Notes: generated by a model not told the origin, from the letters alone. DNA of 64,000 nucleotides from Astropecten irregularis (GCA_963971285.1 OZ020244.1:5456001-5520000), one strand, 5' to 3'; shown: positions 39,501 through 46,904, counted from the stretch's first letter. Program-made: numbers and translations.

Positions 39501-42500
39501 TCCTTACCTATATTTTTTGGCCCAAATAATTCAAACTCAGTCCACTCCAAAGCGAAAATACAGTTATTTACGCAGGGGAACCCCCAAGCATTTAAACGTA
39601 CGCGCGTTGACTATGGTAAACATGGCCGCCGTATGCTTTATTTCGGAAAAATCAAATATATGGTAATTTTAATGGATTTAAAAGGAAACTAATAGTTGAA
39701 AACGACATGTCAGACAGTGCAAAAGTTGTGTCCGTCAATATTTTCTGCCTACAGTTCTCTTTAGCGACATTGAAAGGACAAAATTGCAACGGCATGACGC
39801 CATCTTGGATTTCGCTATATATAGTGCATAAAGTATTTTATTTCCTTATAAAATCGCCTTTAAGACAAAGTGTAGTGGTCACTGGCCATGAATCTGCAAA
39901 AACAATTGAACAAAATTGAACCCTTTTCGAAATACAGGCCAATCTTGGAAGAGGGGCGGCCATTTTGTTTATGTAGTTTTAGCACGGTATCCATTGTAAT
40001 GCATGCATGGATCGATATGCATCGCAGTTCCTTTTTGAATATTACAAGTCTTCAAAGTAAGCAAGGAGCAATCGTTGAATACTTCAAGATTGTTGAGTTC
40101 ACAGCCAGGGGTTGTTGGGGGTGGCCATGGCTATGCGACAATTTATTTCGGGGGGGGGGGGGGTGGAACAAGAAGGCTATAACAAGAATTGGTCCAGCCA
40201 GTGGACTCTACTAGCTAGGGTTAGGCTCGCTAGGGTTAGGTTCGCTAGGGTTAGGGCAACTAGGGTTAGGGCAACTAGGGTTGGACTATTTTTGAGGACT
40301 CTTCGCATCTTGTTTGCAAGACTGATGTTTTTATAAAGTTTTTTCCCCGGTTTTGGGGATAGTTGACTGACTTGGGGTCAAAGAAAAGGTGCTTGATGAA
40401 GCAAACGCGCAACAATAACACTGGCCAAAAGTTGCTACCCTCGTCTCGGGTAACCCTCTCTGCTATGCTCCTTTGTCTTTGCATGAATATAAAGAACTTC
40501 ACTAAAAAGGCTGAAAAACAAGCACAAACAAATGAAAATCCTTACCTATATTTTTTGGCCCAACAAATTCAAACTCAGTCCACTCCAAAGCGAAAATACA
40601 GTTATTTACGCAGGGGAATCCCCAAGCATTTACACGCACGCGCGTTGACTATGGTAAACATGGCCGCCGTATACTTTATTTGGGAAAAATCCAATTTATG
40701 GCAATTTTAATGGATTTAAAAGGAAACTAATAGTTGAAAACGACATGTCAGACAGTGCAAAAGTTGTGTCCGTCAATATTTTCTGCCTACAGTTCACTTT
40801 AGCGACATTTAAAGGACAAAATTGCAACGGCATGACGCCATCTTGGATTTCGCTATATATAGTGCATAGAGTATTTTATTTCCTTATAAAACCGCCCTTA
40901 AGACAAAGGGAAGTGGTCACTGGCCTTGAATCTGCAAAAACAATTGAACAAAATTTAACCCTTTTCGAAAAACAGGCCAATCTTGGAAGAGGGGCGGCCA
41001 TTTTGTTTATGTAGTTTTAGCATGGTATCCATTGTAATGCATGCATATAATTAAAAATACTCAGAAGTTTCTGAGGCAACCGACCAATACGGCAAAATAA
41101 AGGTGAACACTTAAATTTTCATTTTCTTTTCAATTTTCTATAGGTTAACCGATGACTTTTTGCCGAAAAGTACATTCAAAGAAAAAATACCCCTAAAACG
41201 TCGAATTGACCGGTGCCAGACCAAAAATACTACCCCTCCACTACAGGGCAAAAATACAGAGAATTTATGGCCTGATTTCATCCAAACGGCTCAAAGGTGA
41301 AAGTCCAAACTCTGGTGATCGGATTCCATCCATTTTGTCTACAAGCCTTACCACGTAGGGCTCACCAGACGCTTTAAGAGAAAAGATTTTGAGGGTATAC
41401 AAAAAATGAATGAGCTCCGCGGACCGATTTGGGCCTATTTACTGGTCTGCACCCTTATCGATGGTTCTGGGCCGGTATTCACGAAACTTACTTAGTGGGG
41501 TACTTAAGTTATGCACTTAAGTCTCAAGCACCCCGCTAACTTAAGTCGGGCGCTTAAGGACGTATTCACGAAACAACTTAGTACCCCACTTATCTTAGTA
41601 CCCCACTTAGGTTTGTTGGTGAAAATATTTCTGTTGCGCATGTGTGAAAGTCTAACGTCAACAATCGTTGCCAAGACTACACGGTCGGCGCAATCAATTA
41701 ATCAATTAATTACCATTACCGTTTTCCTAGCTGCTTGTTTTTACTGATTTTTGGGGGGCACGTTTTATCTAGTTAGCTTTACACTGGAACCAATTTGTAC
41801 TTCTCTCTGATAAATAATTTTATGTGCACTTGTCGCACACATAATTCAGATTATTTATTTAGGCTGTCAGCTACTAAATATTGTTGACAATATTCATTAT
41901 CATTATGTTTTAGTCATGTTTGTGAATATAACCTATAAAGCTTACTAACCTTCTATAATAATCACCCATTTTTGCAAGCAATTTGACAAGTGAAAAAATC
42001 CCAACAGGAGTCTGTTTGTTGACAATAATATTTCAACCTCTCATTATATACAGTACATGCACGCCGTGTATCTTGTGTATCAAATTGTTTTAAATTTGTA
42101 TCAAATTTATGCAAATTGTTTCATGAACTTGACCTACTATTTGAATGGACGGGACTACTCTGTGTGCGCACTGTATAATGTACATGTACATGTACATGTA
42201 CATGTACATGTACATGTACATGTACATGTACATGTACATGTACATGTACATGTACATGTACATGTACATGTACATACACTACAATTTAAAAATAATGCAG
42301 TATACAGTACATGCAGTGCGTAATGTTTTGGCTTGTGTTGTGAGTGAACTTGTGATTTTTGTGAACGGAGTTATAAACTTACAGGAAATACGTGTGGACT
42401 ACATGATCCCTGACAAGGTTTTCATCATCATGGTGGGCATTTATTTGTGTGAAAATACTGTTGTCATCCACAACAAATTGTAAATTTTGTTATGGTCAAT

Positions 42501-45081
42501 TCTTACTATTTTCAACATGTTTTGAAGGTGCGAAATACGGTTGTATGTAGGCCTACTGTGCGCTGTCATGAATCAAACCAGTGAAGTTACGTCTGGAAAT
42601 CTTGCAATTATTTTGATAATATTCCCTTTGGATATTTACGTGTCTGCGACCGCTGGCCACCTCACAAACTCTCTAAGTCTTGTGTTCTTGAAAGACGTAC
42701 CGACCGTATTTTATAATGATGATTTTGGATAGGCCTACTTTCATAAAGAAAAAAAGTTCCGCAAGCATAGTTTACGTGTTAGTACATCATCATGTAAATG
42801 TATGTACTGCGCTGCGGCGCATTATCACTATACCTTGATCTCCGCAGAAATAGCACCGCCTTGGCGACTCGATTTGTTCATTTATTAGCTCAATTACGAA
42901 CAAAATACCATTCCTATCACATCTGTCTCTTGAGTAAAGTTCCCTGTCCGTACATTCTGCTAAGGGATCGCACCTTTCATGATCTATTATCTCACTATGA
43001 AGAATTATTTCGTTAAAATTTGTGCTGTACGCGGCACGTAAAAAAGCGGCCATGACACCCTAGTGCCCCACTTAAGTCAGGTCGGACCAGTCTTAAATTT
43101 AAGACTCGAAAGTAAGCGGGGTACTTAGCGAAAACGCTTTGTGAATACCGCTTAGTCAGTGAGAGTCGTCTAAGTTGGGTATTTAAGTGGGGTGCTTATA
43201 ATTTTGTGACTTAAGTAGTTTCGTGAATACCGGCCCTGGTGCATAACTGCGTACCGCGTAACGGCCGGAACCGCGCGGTTTGTGCGATCGTTCTAAATAA
43301 GCGCTTGAATGTTTAGGTTCGTTTTTGTCCTACATAAAATCACCGCGTCCTGCATGACGGATATAGCTCCCATTGGTTTGTGCACGGGTGCGTCATGTTT
43401 TTATATAATCTATGGGAGCCGGAGCCGGAAAAGGGCCCTGGAATAGACAGATTCTTGGTCTGGGAACCAGACTACTCCTCTTATTGGTCCTCTTGTACCG
43501 TCCCCTCCAAAGAAAAGACCAACAAAACAAAACAAAAATTAAAACAAGGGGAATTATTTTTTCATGTCTGACACGTGCAAGATTGGTCATTTCTAAACGA
43601 AGAATCGTTAAAAAAAATGTAATATTGTCATTTATAGCTATAGTATTTTTCAGGATTGTAAAATTGTATGTGAATATTCAGAAAATTCGCAATGAGTTGG
43701 CATCGATTCCATGCGATAATAATACATTGGTGATTTTGATTTTGCAGGTGTCCCTGTTTGTAATGATGCAGGGCCTCTTGGTATAAAGGATGGCAGCATT
43801 CCGGATAGCAGCATCACAGCTTCATCTGAGTGGGTTAGTCAAGGCTTTTGGACTCATGAAGCACGACTCGATAATGGTAAGTTACATGATGATGCCTACT
43901 ACAATAGTCTACAACATTGTCTGCATTGTATTTCCCAACCACTGCAGCTCAAAGGATCACACAGTGAACAATAAGATTACAAAGGACTGTATAAAGAAAT
44001 GGGAAACTGTCATATAGTCAACCAGCTTCAGAGACTCGAAAAGAAGAACTGCAACCTACATTGAATCATACAATCATTTCAAATAGCTGAGATACATGAA
44101 TGTCTTGATATTAGACTGTGATTGTCACTTTCTGTGGTTGTGCAGATTGGACCTGGATTCCTATGACCAGCACCAATGAATGGATACAAGTCAGCTTCAA
44201 TGCTCCGGTGTCCATCACTGGCCTCATCACTCAAGGAGCAGGTGCCTATGACTATTGGGTACAGGAGTACGAGGTCATGTACAGCAATGACGGTCAATCA
44301 TGGGCTACCGTGACTGATACTGATGGCACACCAACCAAGGTCCGTTTATTCAAATGTTGCCTCAAACGGCTCCTTTATTTTATAGCCTCCCAGTTGAGAT
44401 TAGAAGTTCGGTGTTTTATTTATTAGTTATTTACATGAATACGGGTACGGTATTCTCAAGATCGTTGGTTCGAATCCCGCTTCGGTAAATTTTCCTTTGT
44501 GCACTTTTCAATGACTTTAATTTATTTTGTTTTTGAATGAACGCCGGTGCGGTATTCCGGAGGTCGTTGGTTCGAATCTCGCTCCAGTCAATTTTCCTTT
44601 GTTCACTTTTCAATGACTTTCATTTATTTTGCTAAAAAGGTTTATAATTAAAAAGTTATAATCTTTTATATTTGAAATGAAAGGAAATGCAAGTATTTTT
44701 CTGCCTTCCCGCCATCCGCAGAAACAAAAATCACAAAATGTAATCATTTGACAATTCAGCCAACGACAGCGATAATTATATTAGTTTATCAAATTATACA
44801 AAAACCTGAATTGCAATGTAAGTGATTTAGTCCTCTCAGTTCAGACTGCTAACGACCCGAAAAATAAACGTATTGCATGTACAGTGAATCTATTCAATAA
44901 TTCAATAATCATTCATTTCTTCATTATGTTTCATTGACAGTTCGTTGGTAACACTGATCAGACGAGCCACGTGGAGGTGACTTTCATGACAGCCTTGTAC
45001 ACCAAGTTTATACGCATCGCGCCCACTGTCTGCAAGTATGGAGGCTGTGCATTGCGCTTTGAGCTGATTGGTTGCTATTAA
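6956..45081 (+). CDS. Secreted single F5/8 type C (discoidin) domain protein, 5 coding exons
   Basis: Exons 6956-7007, 7510-7650, 43748-43876, 44146-44339 and 44941-45081 join to 657 nt (218 aa plus stop). Junction phases 1, 1, 1, 0 all match, and each intron is GT-AG. Residues 1-18 are a hydrophobic signal peptide. Residues 19-65 form a Pro-rich linker with one Cys (C56) and a basic RPKK. Residues 69-217 form an F5/8C domain, with C69 and C217 as the conserved bracketing disulfide and an extra close pair, C203/C208. Landmarks are LGIKDGSIPDSSITASS, WIQVSFNAPVSITGLITQG, YEVMYSNDGQSW, FVGNTD and FIRIAP. Family members bind lipids or glycans outside the cell; the ligand here is unknown. Unpaired C56 could link chains. 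Intron 2 is 36.1 kb and contains the satellite. Closest family names would be lactadherin-like or discoidin-like; orthology is not claimed. Confidence 0.85.
7510..7650 (+). CDS. Exon 2: linker/propeptide of discoidin-domain protein
   Basis: Acceptor GCTCCTCAG and donor GTGAGT bound a 141-nt phase 1-1 exon. It encodes residues 18-64 plus the first base of codon 65: an acidic start (NLDGLESK), FGPPPEPVPGEHW, then a basic Cys-containing stretch (QLSKQCPRPKK). No domain is recognised. The phase fits exon 1 upstream and exon 3 36 kb downstream. Confidence 0.78.
7681..7925 (+). mobile_element. MITE family B, copy 1 (GGCTCC-rich ends)
   Basis: This copy matches 62,926-63,153 along its length: a GGTTCAGGCTCCAGCTCC-like left part, TTCGTGAATCCAT, the core GCGGTTCAGAAGTAGATTCT, CCACAACCTATATTTTCACC, and a right part of GAAGCCGGAGCTTGAGC. 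The ends are inverted, GC-rich hexamer-like repeats. No ORF of interest. Non-autonomous. Confidence 0.65.
8056..8190. repeat. Family P terminal arm (GTCGTGCTTATGCCGTG)
   Basis: The arm AGGCCCGGTTCAAACGTCGT continuing to CGAATACAATT is the same as the arms at 8,922-9,146. A decayed opposite arm (GGTTTCAGACGTTGAACTT) lies near 8,140. It is probably a diverged copy of that hairpin element. Confidence 0.5.
8336..8799 (-). mobile_element. TIR element M, inverted diverged copy
   Basis: Its reverse complement aligns end to end with the M copy at 10,537-11,004, sharing GAGCTCATTAAT, GGTGAGCCCTACGTGG, TGGATGAAATCAG, GTAGTGGAGG and GAAAATGAAAATTGAAG. The termini are decayed forms of GGGTGCAGACCAGTAAATA. 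It is older than the two copies flanking the satellite, judging by mismatches throughout. No coding capacity. Confidence 0.75.
8922..9146. mobile_element. Family P hairpin MITE cluster
   Basis: Three arms of the same ~37-bp sequence are present: 8,922-8,954, 9,051-9,088 and 9,101-9,137. The last two form a near-perfect snap-back hairpin (one mismatch, one indel) with a 12-nt loop. The first also pairs with the second across ~96 bp. Core: ACGGCATAAGCACGACGTC. Confidence 0.7.
9424..9960. mobile_element. Probable family B relative with expanded GGCTCC end
   Basis: GGGCCCTTTTCC and GGCTCCGGCTTC blocks on the left are mirrored by GGAGCCGGAGCCGG at 9,936-9,950 on the right. The inside holds further CGAAGCC/GGCTTCG inverted words. 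It resembles the B elements, whose ends are built from GGCTCC-like hexamers. The exact ends are uncertain. Confidence 0.45.
9483..9554 (+). repeat. (GGCTCC)12 microsatellite
   Basis: Twelve perfect hexamers, preceded by about 40 bp of imperfect GGCTTCAGGCTCC repeats. It creates a spurious Gly-Ser-repeat frame on the plus strand. It lies in intron 2 of the discoidin-domain gene. Confidence 0.95.
9974..10101. mobile_element. 128-bp MITE with GGCCTGTTTGTTTC ends
   Basis: The left end GGCCTGTTTGTTTCACG is mirrored by CGTCCGAAACAAACAGGCC on the right. The interior holds a second inverted pair around GGATCC words. Length and TIR fit a non-autonomous DNA transposon; the superfamily is undetermined. 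Confidence 0.7.
10177..10407. mobile_element. 231-bp palindrome-ended MITE (family D)
   Basis: The left ATGGAACGCCTTAGCTAT is inverted at the right as ATAGCTACGGCGTTCCAT (one mismatch). The interior is a decayed tandem of about 20-25 bp around GATGGAATTGCCGAC. No ORF. Confidence 0.65.
10408..10536 (+). repeat. Segment A, left copy
   Basis: It shares GGTGCAT, GCGTACCGCGTAACG, GCGCGGTTTG and CGGRTGCGTCAT, in the same order and orientation, with the segment right of the satellite (43,236-43,400). It ends in TTTAT, the probable target-site copy of the adjacent M element. Confidence 0.65.
10537..11004 (+). mobile_element. TIR element M, complete copy at left edge of satellite
   Basis: A 468-bp element with perfect 19-bp terminal inverted repeats (GGGTGCAGACCAGTAAATA) and TTTAT immediately outside both ends (10,532-10,536 and 11,005-11,009), consistent with a 5-bp target-site duplication. 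It has no coding capacity. Its right end directly abuts the first satellite unit. Confidence 0.85.
11343..11475 (+). repeat. G run plus telomere-like 15-mers in unit 1 (recurs in every unit)
   Basis: In unit 1, 15 consecutive G are followed 50 bp later by a 15-bp minisatellite of forms CTAGGGTTAGGCTCG, CTAGGGTTAGGTTCG and CTAGGGTTAGGGCAA. Other units have 9 to about 19 G and two to five 15-mers. The motif embeds the metazoan telomere word TTAGGG, with G richness always on the plus (sense) strand. It is interstitial rather than a true telomere, because the hexamer is not in perfect tandem. Confidence 0.9.
15141..21310 (+). repeat. Higher-order repeat: dimer of ~2.06 kb, three copies
   Basis: Unit variants alternate. 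One type has AGTGCATCAAGC (or CATCTAGC) and GGAATAAGAAGG; the other has CTGTATATAGTGCAT, TTTAAGAAAAAGTG and TTTTGATAAAG. Matching landmarks sit at 15,141, 17,195 and 19,254 (2,054 and 2,059 bp). The pattern indicates amplification in two-unit blocks. Confidence 0.8.
23131..23133 (+). repeat. Deletion junction in truncated unit 1
   Basis: CCCCAAGCAT is joined directly to TCAAGATTGTTGAG, removing about 480 bp that other units have between these words (including the CATGTCAGACAG region and the ATGCATGCAT palindrome). Confidence 0.85.
24692..24694 (+). repeat. Deletion junction in truncated unit 2 (same breakpoint)
   Basis: The CCCCAAGCAT/TCAAGATTG junction is the same as at 23,131, so the deletion occurred once and was then duplicated with its neighbour. 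Confidence 0.85.
28640..37250 (+). repeat. Higher-order repeat: trimer of ~3.05 kb, about three copies
   Basis: Three unit variants cycle. The first has ATTGTTGTTTTCACAG before it, and CCTTACCTATA with TTCAAATTCAG inside. The second has TTTTTTCTCCCGG and TTTACAAGACTG. The third has ACTAAAATGGCTG and CCTTAAAAAATCGCC. Landmarks recur at 29,096/32,142/35,205, 30,101/33,145/36,213 and 31,123/34,171, offsets of 3,044-3,068 bp. Copies are almost identical, so the expansion is recent. Confidence 0.85.
41047..41454 (+). mobile_element. TIR element M, 5'-truncated copy at right edge of satellite
   Basis: It aligns with 10,599-11,004 in the same orientation with few differences and ends in the same ACTGGTCTGCACCC terminus. 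The first ~62 bp, including the left TIR, are absent: satellite sequence (ATGCATGCAT) runs directly into ATAATTAAAAATACTCAG. Confidence 0.85.
42178..42275. repeat. (TACATG)n, ~16 copies, self-complementary
   Basis: About 98 bp of perfect TACATG hexamers. The sequence is its own reverse complement, so both strands show spurious Val-His or Met-Tyr frames. It lies inside element C. Confidence 0.95.
42856..43053 (-). pseudogene. Harbinger-like transposase N-terminal fragment
   Basis: Reading from 43,053 downward: MAAFLRAAY, NEIILHSEIIDHERCDPL, DRELYSRDRCDRNGILFVI and LINEQIESPRR. This resembles the start of Harbinger (DDE_Tnp_4) transposases, where a (Y/F)R(F/L)xRxxIxxL segment precedes an SPTxRS block. 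After about 66 residues similarity ends abruptly and the DDE catalytic region is missing. It was probably a functional ORF in the parent element. Confidence 0.6.
43239..43400 (+). repeat. Segment A, right copy
   Basis: GTGCATAACTGCGTACCGCG, GCGCGGTTTG and GGGTGCGTCATG match the left copy at 10,408-10,536 in the same orientation. At the position of the left M insertion it reads GTTTTTATATAATC with no M element, like an unoccupied site. Confidence 0.6.
43405..43500. repeat. Fragment of the GGCTCC/AGTCTGGTTCC repeat family
   Basis: GGGAGCCGGAGCCGG and AAAAGGGCCC match the left end at 9,424 (inverted), and AGATTCTTGGTCTG matches the inverse of 62,893-62,918. The rest of 43,500-43,735 is AT-rich with nothing recognised. 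Confidence 0.45.
43748..43876 (+). CDS. Exon 3: N-terminal part of F5/8C domain
   Basis: Acceptor TTTTGCAG and donor GTAAGTT bound a 129-nt phase 1-1 exon (completing codon 65 through residue 107). It holds the first conserved Cys (VCNDAG), LGIKDGSIPDSSITASS and the FWTHEARLDN stretch, which corresponds to the first strands and spikes of the discoidin fold. Confidence 0.88.
44146..44339 (+). CDS. Exon 4: core of F5/8C domain
   Basis: A 194-nt exon (residues 108-172), entry phase 1 and exit phase 0. It carries WTWIPM, EWIQVSFNAPVSITGLITQG, YWVQEYEVMYSNDG and the SWATVTD strand. The donor is GTCCGT, a weaker match than the other donors, so alternative 3' extension is possible, although the next exon fits in frame. 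Confidence 0.88.
44441..44630 (+). repeat. Two tandem SINE 3' halves (tRNA-derived)
   Basis: Two copies (about 44,441-44,530 and 44,541-44,630) each run from GGTGCGGTATTC through the Pol III B box GGTTCGAATC to CTCCAGTCAATTTTCC and a tail TTCACTTTTCAATGACTTT. They lie in intron 4 of the discoidin-domain gene. Confidence 0.7.
44941..45081 (+). CDS. Exon 5: C-terminal end of F5/8C domain and stop
   Basis: Acceptor TTTCATTGACAG and a 141-nt coding part ending in TAA at 45,079-45,081. It encodes FVGNTDQTSHVEV, YTKFIRIAP, VCKYGGCALRFELIGC and Y: the last strands, an extra Cys pair (C203/C208) and the closing Cys (C217). An ATTAAA poly(A)-like signal lies at 45,100, very near the stop, so the real 3' end may be further on. 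Confidence 0.88.
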   Translation, partial: FVGNTDQTSHVEVTFMTALYTKFIRIAPTVCKYGGCALRFELIGCY

Positions 45082-45109
45082 TCACAGCAAACCAATCAGA
45101 TTAAAGAAT

Positions 45110-45535
45110 GGCAAACACTATTCAGCTGATTGCACCATTCAAATTAATTCAATTAATGCAATGATCACACTGAAGCACTTCAGTGCTATGATAGTACACA
45201 ATAAGATTCATATCATTGCTAGCTAGTTGTTTGATGTGTATAATACATGTATTGTGTGGTGAAATATAAATTACTAATACATGTATATTGCTTTTTATGA
45301 CTACTTATTGAAATTTTTGAGCATTTAAATCTGAAAAAATATTATTGTCAAGCTTGAATACGATCCTGTTGCTTGATTATACCGCTCTCTTAATTGTTTT
45401 GCAAATACTTTTTGGAAAGACCGTTCAGTAGACTTCAAACACGAGGACTATTGTTTAACCTGGTCGCTGAGATAAACTTAATCAGCGTTGTGTGGAAGAT
45501 TTACGTAGACCAATCAGCCTGATGAAAGTCACTAG
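45110..45535. other. 3' flank, no recognised feature
   Basis: AT-rich sequence downstream of the stop codon, possibly 3' UTR. No clear AATAAA seen and no further exon recognised. Confidence 0.4.
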
Positions 45536-45608
45536 CGATTTCAATGCGCTTTGTATCTTGTTAGAAAAGGCGCTATATAAATGCTATTATTATTATTATT
45601 AATATTAT
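45536..45608 (+). repeat. SINE/LINE-type tail, GGCGCTATATAAAT(GCT)(ATT)n
   Basis: GCGCTTTGTATCTTGTTAG, AAAAGGCGCTATATAAATG, then ATT repeats: the common 3' end of a widespread metazoan retroposon type. A longer, opposite-strand relative is at 55,165-55,385. Confidence 0.6.
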
Positions 45609-46228
45609 TTCGCACACTGCATTTTAATTTAAATTCTACTGCAAAAACGCTGGTCAATTCTTTTGGCACATGTTGTTGGGCAAAGTAATTTCCTCATTTT
45701 TTGGTCGACACTTGCCCAACAAAATTGATATTTGTTAGGCAATTATGTTCTGCCACTCAACTTTTTCATACAAGTGAAACAAACGTTTGGCAAAATGTTG
45801 GGTAAATAATGTTTTAATTTGTATTCATCCCATTGGATCATTCCGGCTTTGCTTTTAAACCCCGCCCACGTGTGTATTACATACCGCATGTGACTGAGTT
45901 TGGGCAAGGCTTTCATGGTCACCTGATTAAAAGGCGTCATGCAATTGGTCAATACCCACAGTTTGATTGAGAAGCCGGAAGGGTCCATTTTTTGTCACAT
46001 CATTTTTACATTCGACCACATAAATTGGGAATATTTTTTTCTTCATACTTTGAATTCATCCCATCTGTTGGTCAAAATTGTGCAAGAGATTGGGCAAAGA
46101 TATATTGATCAACCATTTGGCGAAGTTCCTGCTTTCGCGTGTCATGACTCCTGATGTCCTTTGAATCATACTTGCATACGGGACATGCATGCTGTGCATA
46201 ATACGTGTGCACATCGCATTGACAAGCA

Positions 46229-46460
46229 GCCGATTTCACGAAATGTTGCGTACCTTTAATGTTGCCTAAGTTTCGTGAAACGGGCATAACTTGTGCAATC
46301 AAAGGCAGGAAATGTTGCGAAACTTACGCAACATTTTGTTGCAACATTTCAAGTCATTTTCAGGATGGCGCGAGTAGTTGTTGCAAGGACGTCGTATCCG
46401 TGGCGTCTCTGCATTCCGAATCAGGTTGCTCAAGGGTTACAGACAATTGTTGGGGTTAGT
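46229..46460 (+). other. Possible transposon end or exon-like segment
   Basis: Repeated words CACGAAATGTTGCGTAC, GCCTAAGTTTCGTGAAAC, AATGTTGCGAAACTTACG precede TTTTCAG and a frame MARVVVARTSYPWRL ending before GTTAGT. This could be the 5' end of a DNA transposon with a spliced transposase, or chance. The flanks 45,610-46,228 and 46,461-46,900 show nothing else. Confidence 0.25.
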
Positions 46461-46904
46461 TTTTCTTTATATTTGAAGTTTTGTTTTCTGGTGTCGTTGC
46501 GAAATTTTTGCTAATTTGCAAGTAACATGATACCGTGATATGAATGGAGCAGGAGTAGAGATAGGCCTACGATTACATGCTGCAACGTTTCATATATCAT
46601 TATAGGCACAACGACAAGTCACATTGCTATACTGACTCACAGAAAGCATTCTACGTTTTTTTTCTATGGGTTTTGAAATAATTGGTAGCTGGAATTGATG
46701 AAACGCTGCAGCACCCACCAATATACTCCTACCCCACAGCTCAAAATAATTAATTTCCGTATCACAATCTTACTGCAACCTAGCATTATCACACTAAATT
46801 TAAGAGCTAAACAGGAATTCAAAACTCCATAAATACAGAAAAACTAACCATAAGTTGGTAAAAAAAATAAATAAATAAAAATCCCAAACAATTTGTCCGT
46901 TTTA

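Larger units (their letters stand above)
11005..41046 (+). repeat. 30-kb satellite array, ~1,027-bp unit
   Basis: A head-to-tail array of about 29 units. One landmark inside the unit (GACTTGGGGTCAAAGAAAAG) recurs 30 times from 11,562 to 40,370, at spacings of 1,003-1,042 bp apart from two short steps of 543 and 544 bp. Units are nearly identical; length differences come mainly from the G run, the number of 15-bp telomere-like repeats, and small indels. Each unit contains ATGCATGCATGGATCGATAT, a TA-rich TATATATAGTGCATAAAG stretch, and three ATGGC-type words. Several 70-149-aa frames recur but are not treated as genes. No known satellite or transposon is recognised. The array lies wholly in intron 2 of the discoidin-domain gene. 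Confidence 0.97.
41470..43235. mobile_element. PIF/Harbinger-type deletion derivative (element C), 1,766 bp
   Basis: Terminal inverted repeats start GGCCGGTATTCACGAAACT and continue into ACTTAAGTGGGG-type subterminal repeats that occur many times at both ends. A CTG trinucleotide flanks both sides (41,467-41,469 and 43,236-43,238), which fits the 3-bp target duplication of Harbinger elements. Inside are a transposase N-terminal fragment on the minus strand and a hexamer microsatellite. Without the element, the flanks join to a continuous match with segment A. Confidence 0.8.
7660..43747 (+). other. 36.1-kb intron 2 filled with repeats
   Basis: The intron starts at donor 7,651 and ends at acceptor TTTTGCAG (43,747). 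Apart from the annotated elements and the 30-kb satellite I see no exon in it; 9,150-9,420 and 9,560-9,970 are otherwise featureless. The other introns of this gene are 269-601 bp, so repeats account for nearly all of its length. Confidence 0.75.

Noticed and set aside
11407..40290. True telomere or chromosome end
   Set aside because: The TTAGGG words sit inside 15-bp repeats, 2-5 per unit, and unique coding sequence lies on both sides.
11103..41014. Recurring 70-149-aa frames on both strands of the satellite as a multigene family
   Set aside because: Frames are open on both strands at once, run through the variable G tract, end at different points as its length changes, and contain low-complexity ARVRATRV-type peptides from the telomere-like repeats. 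Homogenised satellite explains their similarity.
11005..41046. CRISPR array or tandem gene cluster
   Set aside because: The repeated unit is about 1 kb with no short-repeat/unique-spacer pattern and no recognisable gene in the unit; the context is eukaryotic.
10537..41454. The two direct M copies as LTRs of one retrotransposon
   Set aside because: The left copy has its own complete inverted termini with TTTAT outside both ends, there is no TG...CA LTR structure, and no gag or pol lies between.
42057..42483. Val-His and Met-Tyr repeat proteins
   Set aside because: They are translations of the (TACATG)n microsatellite in two frames.
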